A DNA stretch of 64,000 nucleotides from Porogramme epimiltina (Eukaryota > Basidiomycota > Agaricomycetes > Polyporales > Polyporaceae). The notes under the pieces were generated by a model, which was given only the letters and a program-made list of their open reading frames with translations, had not been told where the DNA came from and searched no databases. Each line of letters starts with the position of its first letter. Position 1 is the first letter of the stretch. The stretch lies in contig FTLJ01000339.1 of the NCBI GenBank assembly GCA_900155495.1, forward strand, positions 1 through 64,000, in the 5' to 3' direction. The position numbers and the translations under genes were made by a program. Positions 10,976-23,200 of the stretch are shown in pieces.

Positions 10976-13513
10976 CTACTCATCGACCTCGGTAGTATTT
11001 TGGCTAGGCATCGCAACGGACAAGAAGTGGACGCAATCGCTGGGGCGCAGCCGATTGAGGATCTCCCTGCAGAGGGTGACATCACTAGACGAGGACAAGG
11101 GTTGTTCGTCTTCAGCACCTGCAACTACTCTGCGGACGTGCTCAAATGCTGTTGTGAGGGCGTCGAAGAGAGAGGGTGTGATGACACAGCTTGGATGCGT
11201 GTTGAAGTGAACCTGTTCTATAGTGTACAGGATAGACTTGTAAATCTCCATGACATCGTGACATTCGGCGGGATCCGGCGAGTCTACTGCTTCCGGTAAC
11301 ACCTCTTGGATGGTGCGGAGTACCTCGGTAAAGAACGGTCCAATATAATTTTGCACTTCTCCACCCGGGCGGATGTTGTCATTTAAGAGTAGTTGCTTAA
11401 TGACGAGCAAGGGCTTGCAGATACCATCATCCAGGTTCCGTGACACGATAGGTTGTCCATTACACTGTGGGCCATGGGGGACAGAAATTGGGATAAATGA
11501 GCTTATTTTGTACGCGGCTGCGGCGGCGACTAAAGATCGGTCAGTTCTTGTCTGAAACTCTTATAAACTGAGCCATACACATACCTATCCGACAAGTGAC
11601 CGGATCTTGTATTCCTACAAGATCTTCCTCAACCAACCCCCAAGCTTCCGAGCTCGAGAACTTGAGGCCGTTACTGAGCATGTATACGAGTGCCTTCAGC
11701 CTAACTTCCAGTTCATTCCTGAACGGCCCCCGCTGTAGTAGAGGAAGGCAGCGCTTGAGGTTGGCAACCTTCTCCTGCACACGTGCGCATGCTACGGACC
11801 CGAGGGTATCCTTCTCACAGGCGCGGAGTTCCTCCTGCAATGAGCGTTCTACAGCTTCCGAAAAGTGAGATAGGAAGTCTCCGGGCCATTTCGCTCGGAC
11901 CCCGAAGAGTTTCTTGCCAGCTTCATCTAGTTTAGAGATATAGTTGTCCAAATTGCAGCTTGAGTCAGCTGTTTGAGAGAGCCATGCCGATGAGCCGCTC
12001 AGAATGGCGACATCCATAGTAGAGGAGTAGGCAGTGATAAGAATATTGATGTCGACATCCGGGGACTCCGAAGCCAATACCTCCTCCGATTTCCGAACTT
12101 GGTGAGTCTTGTTCCAGGATGAGAAACAATGATTGCCCAGATTTGGGGGCCAATTAAAGAGGTGGTAAGTGGCATTGATTAGATGAGACATTGCTGACCG
12201 CATAGTAAGGAGAACCGTTGTTTTCATCCAGATGATGGTGCGTGATTGAGGGGAATAGTAAGAGCATGATTGGGATATCGCGGGTAGCACCGTGGTCATT
12301 ATGATGAAGAAGAATAAGTGGCAGATGAGTATCGACAACACGCTGGCAACAACAGTGTTTGTGTTGTAGAAGAGAACGAGAATACCGGTCAAGAATAAGA
12401 TGGTTGCGATGAGAAGAAGGACGGGAATGATAGAAATAACCGTGTGGACGCCCCACTTGCTGAGGTTGTCGTATCGGTGCTGCCGACGGCGGGCAGTGCT
12501 ATGTGAGGCTCCATGCAGGTTGGAATTGTACTCCTTGAGCCATTGTTTAGCCAATAATCCAAGTGTTGCAGATGAAACACAGAGGGTCAAGCTTGCAAGC
12601 CAGAGGATGTTCAGTGATACTGCATATTCCGGTGCCATAAACACTGGACCAGGATTGAACAGTGATGCGGGGCTCAGGCCAGGGGCGGTAGAGTTGACAA
12701 AAGTCGAACTGACTGTGAAACTCTGGAGTTGGCTGGATATTTGGAACAAGATACTGTTGGTTATATCGAAAGAGTTGGGCTGGAGGAACGGAATAGCCTG
12801 TATAGAGAAAGTAGAAAACAAAGCTGCCTATTCTTCCGGTCAGTCATACCGTTTGATAGCTAGTTCTAATCGAATGCCTTGGAGTGCAATATACTCACCC
12901 AAGTGATGAGCCCATCGATATCTTTGTTCCACTGCGCTACAAGCTCCTTGTTGATTTCCTGGAGCGCCTTTGTGACGTCATCCTGGATATTGGAACTCGA
13001 TGTATTGTTTGTATTTTTCCAATTTGTGTTTTCACTGGGTATCATCCTCTGTATAGTATCAGTGATTAAAAAATCAGTCCTGCACATATACAAGTGAGGA
13101 GTCCTACTTGCCATGTAATCTAACAGCGTGAGTTTAGGCTGCGCATCTCCTTGTCCCATATGTGCAGGATCCATGGCAGAAGGCTGCGTGTAGCGATCAA
13201 ATCGTGGAGATGTGGATACAGTTAGAATGTTATGTACGAATGGTCCCTCAAGCTAAAATTGTTCACTAACCCGGGGTGTTTCTTTGGTTAACGCCGTTTC
13301 TCCTGGACATCCAGCCACAAAATGAGGGGACGTGGCGCCCTGTGTAAAAGGTGAATCTCTAAGGTTCCGCGAGAGTAATAGTGGTCGGGAGTATGGATAA
13401 GACGGTGAAACATACTGGGGCTGAATAATCTCTTGCTGTGGTAGCCATTTTGAGTGGATTGCTGGGAGCGTATTCGATGTGGTTATAGGGAGAAAGGGGT
13501 GTGCATACAACAT
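10976..13513 (-). CDS. DUF-B: divergent, minimal DUF6535 membrane protein
   Basis: Minus-strand exons in transcript order: 13513-13271, 13183-12899, 12827-11585, 11529-10976; 774 aa in one frame. A GC-AG intron may also remove 13111-13049 (in frame, 21 codons). The first 81 residues are Pro/Ser-rich. The lead-in ends NKDIDGLITW in place of the usual LLTF. The core exon keeps KQWLKEYNSNLH, the long hydrophobic helices (SIIPVLLLIATILFLTG), SCSYYSPQ and VDINILITAYSSTMD. Only one C-terminal unit follows, of the terminal type, and it is the most diverged in the window, having lost the GSP-PQRHVEWELD signature. The gene faces the opposite way to all its relatives and lacks the run of tiny N-terminal exons, so it is probably an older lineage rather than a recent copy. 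Domain assignment is strong; the start is likely but not certain. Confidence 0.75.
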
Positions 13514-13538
13514 AGCAAGTGTCTCAAGATATATGCCT

Positions 13539-13544
13539 CTTATA
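13539..13544 (-). promoter_or_regulatory. Possible TATA box of DUF-B
   Basis: TATAAG on the minus strand lies about 26-31 bases before the proposed DUF-B ATG. That spacing would put transcription start almost at the ATG, so either the leader is very short or this is a chance match. Confidence 0.2.
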
Positions 13545-14227
13545 AGTGAGGGTGGTTGCCCCCCAAGAGCGCGTTTACTACGAAGTGGTCGGATGTGATG
13601 ATATTCCTGTGCTATCAGACACTTCCATGTGCTGTCGCATTGCGTTCTGTTGCTGTTGGGAAGAAATGATCTTATCAGGCGATGTACATCTGAATTCGCA
13701 TGGCGTCACGGTTGTTAGCGCAAAAAGAAGAGGAACCCGTCCGTTTTATCCCCTCTCGCCGATTCCTATTTATAGATTGACATCACGACAACACAGATAC
13801 CGGCATCCTTTGTGGTCTGACTGATGCCGTCGTTGTCCGTCCCCCGCCACTACACCGGCGCAACACATCCCAGATATGCATAGCTTCTCAAGCCGGCGCA
13901 GGTACTAGGTGGGCAGTGCCAAGCGCTTATTACGGCACATCTGTGCTCAATGTGGCCATCTCAACGCTCTTCTCTTCGCCTTCCAAACAAGAACGACTGT
14001 CTCCTCGCTCAACGCGTATCCTAGACGCCCATCTCTCCATCACCGGACAGTCTTCTTGCTTTCCCCGGGCGGGCATCCCAGCAGCTTCTCGGGCTGCCCC
14101 GTTCACTGCCGGCCATCCCGACTACACGACTCACGTGTCATCTCCTTTGTCTGCCCAAACCTTACACCGTTTATGTACTCCCATCATCCACTAAGACTGT
14201 CCGCAGCTCCATCGCCAATTCTATACC
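13545..14227. other. Intergenic; no gene seen
   Basis: No supported coding sequence. The part around 13970-14020 (CTTCGCCTTCC-ACAAGAAC) resembles 36295-36320 upstream of DUF-D, a hint that the pseudogene downstream came with sequence related to a DUF6535 gene flank. Confidence 0.3.
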
Positions 14228-15290
14228 TCTGTGCACCGTGTGGAAAGCCCTTGCCTTGACAGGCGACTTGCAAGTCCGGGCGAGGACGCTGGACGTATCT
14301 ATGTGCTGCAAAACGAACACCGGAGAGTCACGGCGGATAAAGTATTTCTCAGATTGAACAGAAACAGGGACATTCAGGACATACACAGTCTCACCACCTG
14401 CATAATTGGTATGTACATCTTTCGCACTGATTGATAGACTTTGGGTGATAGTTGCGGTCGCCGTGGCCCACAGGGTACTACACTCATTGGTCGAGAACCC
14501 CCACTGCGGTCTGCTCCCCTTATTCTTAACGACGCGTCGAATGGGAGCTAAGCAATGGGATTTTAATCCCTCGGCGCAACATCAGGAGCCTGCTAGATAA
14601 TCGTGCAGTTTCAAACACGTTCGAGCAGTGCGTCGAGCCCTTGGTGGCGGAGGCACTGGGCTCCGTGCAGGAGGAGTTCGCGCGGATTCGCGGCAACGAG
14701 CACCCCCGGGGCCTCATCCTCCCGCATTGGTCAAAGCCCTAGCTAAGAATTACGGTGCGGGAATGTGCGTTGTGCATTCCGTACGTGTTTCCTCGCCACT
14801 TAACTTGACATACAGTTTTTCAGGCCAACACAAACAGCTTGCGCCTCCCTCGAAAATCCCGGCCTCTGCTCCCCTGATCTGGAACGACGCGTCAACTGGG
14901 AACTGTGACCTGTCCAATGCGATATCGCCCCCTCTGCCCATCTTCGAGAGGCCGCTAAAGAATCGCGCAGTCTCGACCGTGCTCGCGGACATAGAGCCAT
15001 TGGTCACGGACACTGAGCTTTGTGCAAACGTTCTTGGTGGGAATAGATTGGAATAGTTCCTAGGGGACATGCGTTGGAAGAGCATTCGCCACGGATTGAC
15101 CCTCGAGGAGATCGCGAAGATTCATGGCAACGAGCACACGTGGCGAGACCTGATCGCCCCCATCTTGGTAGAGAACACGGCGAGCGTATTTTCCCGCCTC
15201 ATTAGCAAGGATGATTGGGAGGGCACTACGTCGGTAGATCCCGATGTGCAGAAGTGCAGGGATATGCTGTCCAACTGAGCTCCGTAGACG
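14228..15290 (+). pseudogene. 5'-truncated DUF6535-family pseudogene
   Basis: Sequence similar to the family begins abruptly inside the end of the large core exon (LCTVWKALALTGDLQVRAR at about 14229) and continues through a relic of that exon (to 14408), one full-type unit (14452-14760) and a terminal unit (14816 to about 15290). The frame shifts between 14310 and 14330. The first unit has lost the segment that normally carries TFL..MDWN. Its splice donor is GA instead of GT at 14761, and the terminal unit is broken by further shifts. The transmembrane domain and everything upstream are absent. The downstream flank still matches that of DUF-A, so it arose by duplication of the 3' part of a DUF-A-like gene plus flank. 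Confidence 0.8.
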
Positions 15291-16000
15291 GGATTTCGAG
15301 TGTGTACACGGCCTCGGCAGGTGCGTTGACTTCCGGCTCACTTCACTTGCCCGTGCTCACATTGTCCCCGCGGGCCGCGGTACATCGCCTGCGTATGGTG
15401 CGTCTATGCGAATGTCTCAACATGCAGTGTAGCATCGATCCCTTGGCCTCCTAATCCCTCTCTTTACTTCACCGGCTTGCAGTCAGCCGCAATAACATAT
15501 GCTCCCGCTTCTCTCAACACAATGCCACCACGATACCTCGACTCGCTGCATCCGTGGCCTTTCTCTTCCGGAAACAGCTTGAGGGACATCGACGCAAGCC
15601 CTACTCACGCCCTCCCATAGGAAAATCTTTTTCCGTAGTCGCTTAGACACTGCCAAATGAGGAGCCACCTTAGCTTTCCAACCTCTTTAACTCATTCGAC
15701 TGGCGCTGGAGCGCCTCTCAGCACACCCCAGAGGCCCTGTATCGGAGCACGAATCGCCCGTGTCGGGCCCGGCGTGGCTCCAGGTTGCACCCAAGGACGT
15801 ACCGCAGCCTGAGCAATAGCAGATGGGCGTGAAGTGTACATGCGCATCGTAGGGCGCACCGTAACGCTAAGATGTGAATGTAAGAGGGGTGAGGCCAGAG
15901 GGGCCTTGACGCCTTGACGCCCAGGAGGAGAGGACAAGCATGTAGGAAGCATGTGGAGAACGGTGGGGTAGGAAGGAAGCCACTCACTCTTTTCATCCCT
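15291..16000. repeat. Copy of the DUF-A 3' flank behind the pseudogene
   Basis: This stretch follows 5300-5990 and then 6790-6920 in order, for example GTCAGCCGCAATAACATATG, then GGAGAACGGTGG..GGAAGGAAGCC. It lacks about 0.8 kb found in the DUF-A copy. No gene seen. Confidence 0.6.
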
Positions 16001-16400
16001 CTCAGGGCCTTTAAATTTCGACGTCGCCTCCGAGGATGGAGTTGGCACCATTTCGGAGATTCGGATCAGTACTGAGTACTGACGCCGAAGGCCTGAGGCT
16101 GCTGGGTGTGCGGCGTGGGAACGAGACGAATCGCTCCAGGCACAGACTTGTCTCCAAGTTCCTGGCAGCGAAAGACGCTCGGCTTTCATTGCTTTTCGCA
16201 TCGCTCCATCGCCCTTCTGCTACCTAGTCCCACCCGGGAGCGTCATGCTCCTCTGAAGCGCAACCACGGCGGCGGTCAAGTTTTCGAAACAGCTCCCCTC
16301 TGCCGCCTTATCTACCCTTTTCGATGCGTCCTCCTTCGCCTCTGCAGCGCTGTAGCAGTCGAATGCTCCACTAGCCCTCAGTGCATCATCTAGTCGCCCC
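16001..16400 (+). repeat. Diverged fragment related to 6930-7560 (family A)
   Basis: TTTCGACGTCG, GCGGCGTGGGAAC and CAGGCACAGACTTG occur in the same order as at 6910-7090; the later part (CGTCCTCCTTCGCCTCTGC) matches family A near 29480. Non-coding. Confidence 0.4.
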
Positions 16401-17206
16401 CCTATCTTCGACTGCTGAAAAAGGCAACCACCATGATCAACAAATCAGATCCAGTGCTCTTCAACTCTGATGCACCGCGGGCTAATAATCGTCCCCTGCC
16501 TTCAACCTGCACTCAGCGGATGTATCGCACAAGTCCCATGTGAGGAGCACATGGTCATCCGCACAGCTGAGAAGACGTTCTGTGAACATTTGCACCGGTA
16601 CGTGTCCTTCGCACTAAGTCTACACCCCCACTCCCACCCTCCTCCGGAACTTCTTGCCAATCCCTCCGTCCTTCCTCAGGCATCGTTGCCGGCGACGGGT
16701 GCTCGGAATACTCCTAACTCTGCTCTACCGATATCCATCAAGATGCTCAAGACAGTAGGCACGGAACGTCCTCGGACAGCAGCTCCCCCTTATCGGATTC
16801 GCATACTCGCGTCGCATACCCCGAACGAAAACGGACGACGTCGTCCCATCAACGCCTGGCTGCTGCAGGGCGCGACTTTGAAGATGACTTGTGCATACTT
16901 CCAAGCCTACGGGGCGCATTCGTGCAAGAGAACGCGGAGTAGGGTGCGAAACCGCTCGGCCGTGTAGGGGTTTTAGTGCGAGAACGCGTAGTACACGGTG
17001 AGCGTGCTTCGCTGTCTTCTTTAGCCATTCGCCACTCACAAGTCATACATGCAGCCCGACTGCGTAGATTCGAGCGTCGATTGCCCCTCTTGTGGTGCAC
17101 GGAAGTCGTCTCAGAGGTGCGCTGCATATTTCACCTCCGCCACCCCTCTCGCGCGAGTTTACGTTAGGATCATCTAGGGATCATTCTGTCACCAGGCTGA
17201 GAGGGT

Positions 17207-17447
17207 CTACTTGAAGTGAGGACAACAATGTGCGCCCTTAGGGTGAGTAGTAACACTTATCAAGCGGAGCGAGGTTAACGTCGAGGGCCTCAGGTCGTGA
17301 TTTGCCGTTGATGCGGATACCGACGCCACGGGCAGTCGACAAAGTCCTGCATGGATACAGCCCCTCCTCGTGCTCCCGCCGCAAGTCAGCGTCGCGCTCC
17401 ACTTCATTAGCTGCCGCGCCCCTGCGCAAACAAGACACACTGTTCAC
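17207..17447 (-). pseudogene. Relic of an unknown protein, also present at 63.3-63.4 kb
   Basis: The minus-strand frame contains AAANEVERDADLRREHEEG. At 63318-63415, also minus strand, a matching frame reads KAATDMQRDIDLRWEHEEG before a stop. Protein-level similarity with many synonymous differences suggests both descend from a coding sequence. Both copies are short and lack recognisable start or splice structure. The family is unknown. Confidence 0.35.
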
Positions 17448-18427
17448 GATGTCGTCCAGAAGACACCGAACGCTGAATTGGTCCTAACGCACGGCACTAC
17501 TCCACCCACGCAGAACGCACTAGTGATACCTCCGAGTCAGCAGCTCCCTACAGACGTCGACACCTCCGCCTCCGCCTAAGCTGCCTTGCTACGTCGTCAT
17601 CATCGAGCTCACGAACTCGCAGCGGCTGCCGCCCCTTCAAGCACCTGTCCATTGGACCGTTCGCGGGGAACAACATTGGCGCCCGATGGACGCCAGGAGG
17701 GTCTTAGGAACAAGCCACATCTCAGCTTCAAGCGCAGCTACGTGTCGTGTGTCGGAGGATCGAAGGGGGGCTAGGAGTGTGAGGGCGCAATGGGCGTATG
17801 CCGGGGCCGTTTCCTCCTACCTTGCGGGCGCGCTTCGTTTGTAGTGGGGTCCCGCAGGTGGCATCAACCCGATCGGTTACCGTCGCCGACACACATCCAC
17901 CTGGCCTCCTGCTCCCCCATTCTCGTGCAGTACTACCATCATTACGGCTTTGTTATACTTGTTTAACCTTTCGTTTCGTCGTGTGGTCCCTTGTACCCCC
18001 AGCCCCGCCTCGCCTACTCCATTCGCCACCATGACTCACTCCATGTTTTCTCTTGGCTGGGCGAGAGCTCTTGTATCACAAATGGTCGCTCTGACACCCA
18101 GACCTACTCATAATGTATGTCCACTGGTATAGTCTAGGCGCGGCACCGTATGCAGGCCACTCGTGCACGTCCCTTAATCGCTGATTACAGTTACATAGCC
18201 GTAATAACGCGAGTGTCCTATTTGTCGCCCTTCGTCAACCTGACCAATCTCGGTGCCGCTGTCCGTCCACCTCACGCACTCCTTATCACGCAAAAGTTAC
18301 TCGCGAACGTTCATGAATTGTGATCATCAACACGAAGTTAGAACATTACGAATGTCGACATCCCTTTCGCAGCCCTGGGCCCTCGGCGTCCTGACCCGAC
18401 CGATGCCGATGGCTTGACACCCGCCGT

Positions 18428-18798
18428 TCATGCCCAGATCAGCTCGCGGCATCGCTTAATAAAGGTAGCGGCAAGAGGGATCTGTCGCACATAAAACACA
18501 TTAGAGGTTAGATGGTTCCACCAACGAACCAGTACCCACTCTAGGACAAGGCAGTGCGCGTCGTGCCGTGACACAGGGGTCTTGGTTTCTACGTATGAGA
18601 AGGGAGCTAGTTTGCGTGTGGCAAGAGGGGTCACGACTAGGGCGTCGCGTGCGAAGCTGTCAGAACGGGAGTAGGGAATCAGCTTCTGAAAAGAGACATA
18701 GAGAAGTGTCTTACAACTCACCCGAAAGCCGTTGAATCGGAGGTATCCAAATGACGAAAGAAGACTATGAAGGACGCCGCGCTACGGGTTCAGCCAGG
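18428..18798 (-). CDS. Weak two-exon candidate, unknown function
   Basis: Minus strand: an exon ending at 18722 joins in phase 0 to 18685-18428 across a 36-base intron with a GTGAGT donor and TCTCTTTTCAG acceptor. The joined frame contains FGYLRFNGFR-KLIPYSRSD and ends FIKRCRELIWA before a stop. The intron is short for this genome and the upstream exon meets a stop unless another acceptor (about 18798) is used, so this may be a relic or chance. Confidence 0.2.
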
Positions 18799-20182
18799 GA
18801 GAGCCGGATGGCGGGGTCTACCCATAGTAACAATGCTGAATGCATCCTAGTGTTCGGATACTGGAAATCGTTGACCTCCGTAGCAGAGTTTAGATCTTTC
18901 GGCATCACTGGGTGTAGAAGGGGTTGTGACGCCTTGTGTTGGACGCGGCGTGTGCGCCAATCACTAGATGAGAAGTGGAGATGAGTACTGAGCTGTTGTT
19001 CGTATAGAAGAAAGAGGGCACGGCCCAGACATTGAAGAGTACGAGGAAGATGAGGCGGGGATGGGGTATAAAAGTAGATAAGGGCATGATATGGGGCGCT
19101 TTCATCGCAATGCATACATGGGCAAAACGGCGCAGAGGGGAGGGGAAAGGAGGTGCGCGTGCAAAGAGGATATAGCGAAGAATACGACATACCAGAAGAG
19201 CGCTACGCGCAACGTGAGCTCCCTATCCCAGCACCAGTCGTATGTCTTCTCCAGATGGACGCGAGAGATGGAGCGGGGTGGATGGCGTTTGAGGAAAGGA
19301 GCAGGCGGGCGCGGCGTTGAAGATCCTAAGGTGCGTCATGCGAGGATGGCTATAACGAAAAGGTAAGCATGAATGGAGAGGCAGCTGGGCCCCGAGCTGC
19401 TCACCCACTGTGATCTGCGTGCAGACAGCGGCGGTTTGAAGTCACCAGAGGGCTCAGCTAGCTAGCCCGGGCTGGGAGACCGTACGCGCTCAACAAATGC
19501 GATCGCGGTAGCCCCTCGTGCCGGAGGTGCATATTGGGGTGTGTCTTCGCATGGTGGAGGACAAGAGGGCAGAGATATCATACGGAGATGCGGACAGCGC
19601 CATGGTGGACGAGTAGCAGGCAGGAGGGTGGGCAGGCCGGCAGACATGGGCTCCCACAGGCGCGGCCTCGGTGCCACCGGCGAAAAGAGGCTGGGCGCTC
19701 GGGGTGGTCTGTCCGCAGTTGATATTTCCAACTCAACGCTTCTCTTTCCCCGCCGTCCGAACATGAATGACAGACTGGTCCCAACTTTGATTGTCTACCC
19801 TCGGGCCTCAGTGTTTGACAAACAGTGTCGACGTCGACTGTTCTTCAATTTCCGTGGACTCGAACACATCATACCCACTTACCGGCTCTGTAGTACGTCC
19901 ATTTCAAGACGTCTTCCTCGTCTGTGATCCCGTCATCCAAACACTGCGACATACCGCGTTGTCATGAGTTCTCCGTTATGTCAATAATGATGTTATATCT
20001 GATCGCTGGGTCGGTATTTGCTAGGGCATCACTCGACAATGAACATTTGTGGCTAGCTAGACCCCGTGTGGGCAGCGCGCCGGGTGTCAGCCTAAGCCAT
20101 AATGACATGCCTTCCCGAAGATGCATATGGTCACATTAATCCCAGACACGCTTCATCGTGCTCGCCGTCGCAAAGACGCGCC

Positions 20183-20188
20183 TATATA
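20183..20188 (+). promoter_or_regulatory. Possible TATA box of DUF-C
   Basis: TATATA within CGCCTATATACC lies about 96 bases upstream of the DUF-C ATG; DUF-D has a similar CATATATACC about 125 bases upstream of its ATG. The similar sequence and position in two paralogs give modest support. Confidence 0.4.
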
Positions 20189-20283
20189 CCTTGCCTACAG
20201 AGACATTTACAAGCACTCCCCCCAACCGCCACGGACTACTCGATTGGCATCCTCCAGGATTCCTTACAACCGCGACACGAGTC

Positions 20284-23200
20284 ATGTCAACTCAAGAACC
20301 TCAAGACGACACGGGCGAGGACGCCACCGCAATGATGGTGAGGGAGCTCACCAGCTACGTCGACCCAAGTGAAGTCTGATGACACATAACCCGTGCTGCA
20401 GGAGAAGCCTACTAGTAGTGACCCTAACTCGGAGTCGAATGAATCTGGAGCGGCGCCTGGTCAGGCTTCCGAGAAGGTGCGTGTCCTCGAGTCGCTGGTG
20501 CTATAATCTTCGCGAAACGCTGGAATTTGACGTCGGGGTGCACGTGTTTAGTCCCCCGAACGTTCGATACACTCTCTTCAACCCCGACCATCCTCTCACG
20601 AGCCAGGAATATCCCATCCTGCAATCGTCGACAGCACAGGTCAACCTCTCGGGGAGGTTGGAGCGGATCCCGAACGAACTACCCACGGAACAGTAAGCGA
20701 TCCACATTAGACCACACGGGTTTATGTTCATCGATCGGGCATATCGCTTCAGACCAACGGGTCCTCCGATGCTATAAATCCTGTCCCTTCGTCCTCCTCA
20801 ATCCCTAAAGCCACCGACAACAGCGAAACGCACGTGGTACGCTCTCAACGCTCTCAATAGCCACGTTCTTATCGAGCTGATATTCGCAGCAGCGTCCCAA
20901 CGCTCCTCAAGAGGGTTTGCCCCCGCAGCAACGTAGCAGCGGGGACGGTCAACAAAGCGGGCCTCCCGGTCCACTGCCACCTGCGGCTCCGAATGAGGTA
21001 CGTCTGCGCGTGGATATTGTATATATATACCCTCACTGATTATTTGTTGTGTCCGTTTGTAAAGAATACTGAAGAGGGTGAAGCTCCGATCCAAACAGAA
21101 GCGGTTAGTACTCCAACAGTAAGTGTAAGTTGTATTTTAGCGATGCTATAGAGGTTGATGGCACATTCCTACAGGATGAAGCGCCAGTAGAACCCCCGAT
21201 CAAAGAAGAGGAAATCCAACTTCCGGACGTTTTTGAAGTCAGTATACATCATTTATTGGTGATTGTTATACTTCGCTTGCTGACCAGACCTCACGAAGCT
21301 TGCAACAGGGGACTATTCGAAGAAAGAGAAGACAGAAGCGTGGCCTAAGGTGGCAAACACGGTCAAGGATTACAGCGACGAGCTAGTTGAGCAGTGGATC
21401 AAGCAGATAGACGGTCTTCTCACATTCGTAAGCTCTTTCGAACTGTTCGCGCAGGTGCACGTATACTCATCCATATATCTGATGACAGGCGGGTCTTTTC
21501 TCGGCCATTCTAACCGCCTTTAATGTCCAATCCTACCCACTCCTCCTTCCCGCTACAGCCGATCAAACAAATGTCATTCTCGCGAACATCTCAGCTCAAC
21601 TAGAGAGCTTCCGACTGAGCCCTCCCTTCGTCAACTCTACAGGGGCCGCTTTCAACCCTTCAGCTCCGCCGACACCATTCAAGGCGCCCCTCTACGCGAT
21701 ATGGCTCAACGCTTTGTGGTTCACCAGTCTTGTATTCAGTCTCGCTTCGGCCACGATCGGAATCATCGTCAAGCAATGGCTAAAGGAGTACAGCACTGGC
21801 CTCTATGGGACTTCGCGGGACATTGCGCGCCGCCGACAAGATCGATATGACAACCTCCAGAAGTGGCATGTCGAAATCATCGTGGCTATCATTCCCGTCC
21901 TCCACCTCATCGCCGCCGTACTGTTCCTCGCCGGGCTCCTCGTCCTCCTTTACAACATCAACAACATTGTGGCGGACGTCGTGGCGGTGTTCGTTGGGCT
22001 CATCCTTCTCTTCGTCGCCACGACCACTGTCCTACCTGCGGTATCTCGATCATGCTGCTACTACTCCCCACAGGCACACGCTTTCTTCATCGCAAAGAAC
22101 GGCATCGTGCGTCTTATGAAAGCCACGATGTTCCTAGTCGCTGGTTCAATCGCCATCGCATCACGCTCTCTCTTTGCACGTAACGCAGACCCCTCTTCGC
22201 CACGGTCACCCTTTCAAATTTATCGTGATTCCCGCAAAAAGATAAAGGAAGGGCTTCCCCCCTGGATGGCCACCCTCGTTTGGCGCAGTCGCGAAGTCTC
22301 TTTCGAGTCAGTAGCCGAAGATCTCGACATCAACATCCTCGTCACCGCGTACGACGCTACCCTCGACGCCGCCACCCTCCACAACTCCATAGCTGCCTGC
22401 GCCTCTGACGTGGCAGGACCGTCGTTTTGGAAGAAGTACATTTCCAAGCTGAAGAAAGCTGCCATGGACCGTTACGGCGCTTGGGATCACTCCTCCAAAC
22501 CAGCGCGGGCTCTTTTCAGAAAAGTCATCCAATGCATGGTCCAACGTCCAGACATAGCACACGCTCTTTATAAGGAACTAGTATTAGCGGCGCAGTGGAA
22601 AGCATCCAAGAGCACCGAGTCACTACCAGAGGAAAATGACGCGGCGGACGACCTCGGATTTCTGCGCAATACATGGCGTGAATTTATGCCCCTCAATGAC
22701 AATGTGGACAATGACAACGTGGACAATGACAGCGTGAACAGTGATAGCGTGGAGATCCGTGTAGGGGCACTGGTATCGACTTGCCGCGGGATCGACTCCG
22801 TGCCAGTGGGAGATGCGGATGAGGCATGGAACAGGATGAGCCAGTGGTCCGAAATCGACATGCATAGGGTGTGCGACCAAGTCACCGGAAAGATTGGTAT
22901 GTGCTCGTCGCGGTTCACTTACCAGACTTCATTAACATTACGTGAAGTTGCTGTTGCCGCTGCGCATCGATTGCGTTCGTTCGTCCAGCACCCCAGTCTC
23001 GGCTCCCCCAAACATCCACAACGGCACCCCGCATGGGAACTTGAAAATATCGTCGTCGGCCATCTACGCATCATCAGAAGGGTGTGGGCGAGTCGAGACG
23101 CTTCCAGTGACGCACTCACTGACATCGGGCCATTCATCACCGACGCACTACGCTCCGTCCAGACGTTTCTTCTAAAAATGGACTGGAGTGGTTCGGAGAG

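Larger units (their letters stand above)
16401..20182. other. Long intergenic stretch with gene relics
   Basis: No intact gene is supported. Two minus-strand relics are listed separately (17207-17447 and 18428-18798). The 16740-17030 part resembles 9780-10080. The rest, about 17.5-18.4 and 19.2-20.1 kb, shows only short frames with no recurring structure. Confidence 0.35.

Noticed and set aside
12866..13174. Separate small gene beginning MDPAHMGQGD on the minus strand
   Set aside because: It is the second exon of DUF-B: it ends in the conserved lead-in NKDIDGLITW followed by a GTGAGT donor.
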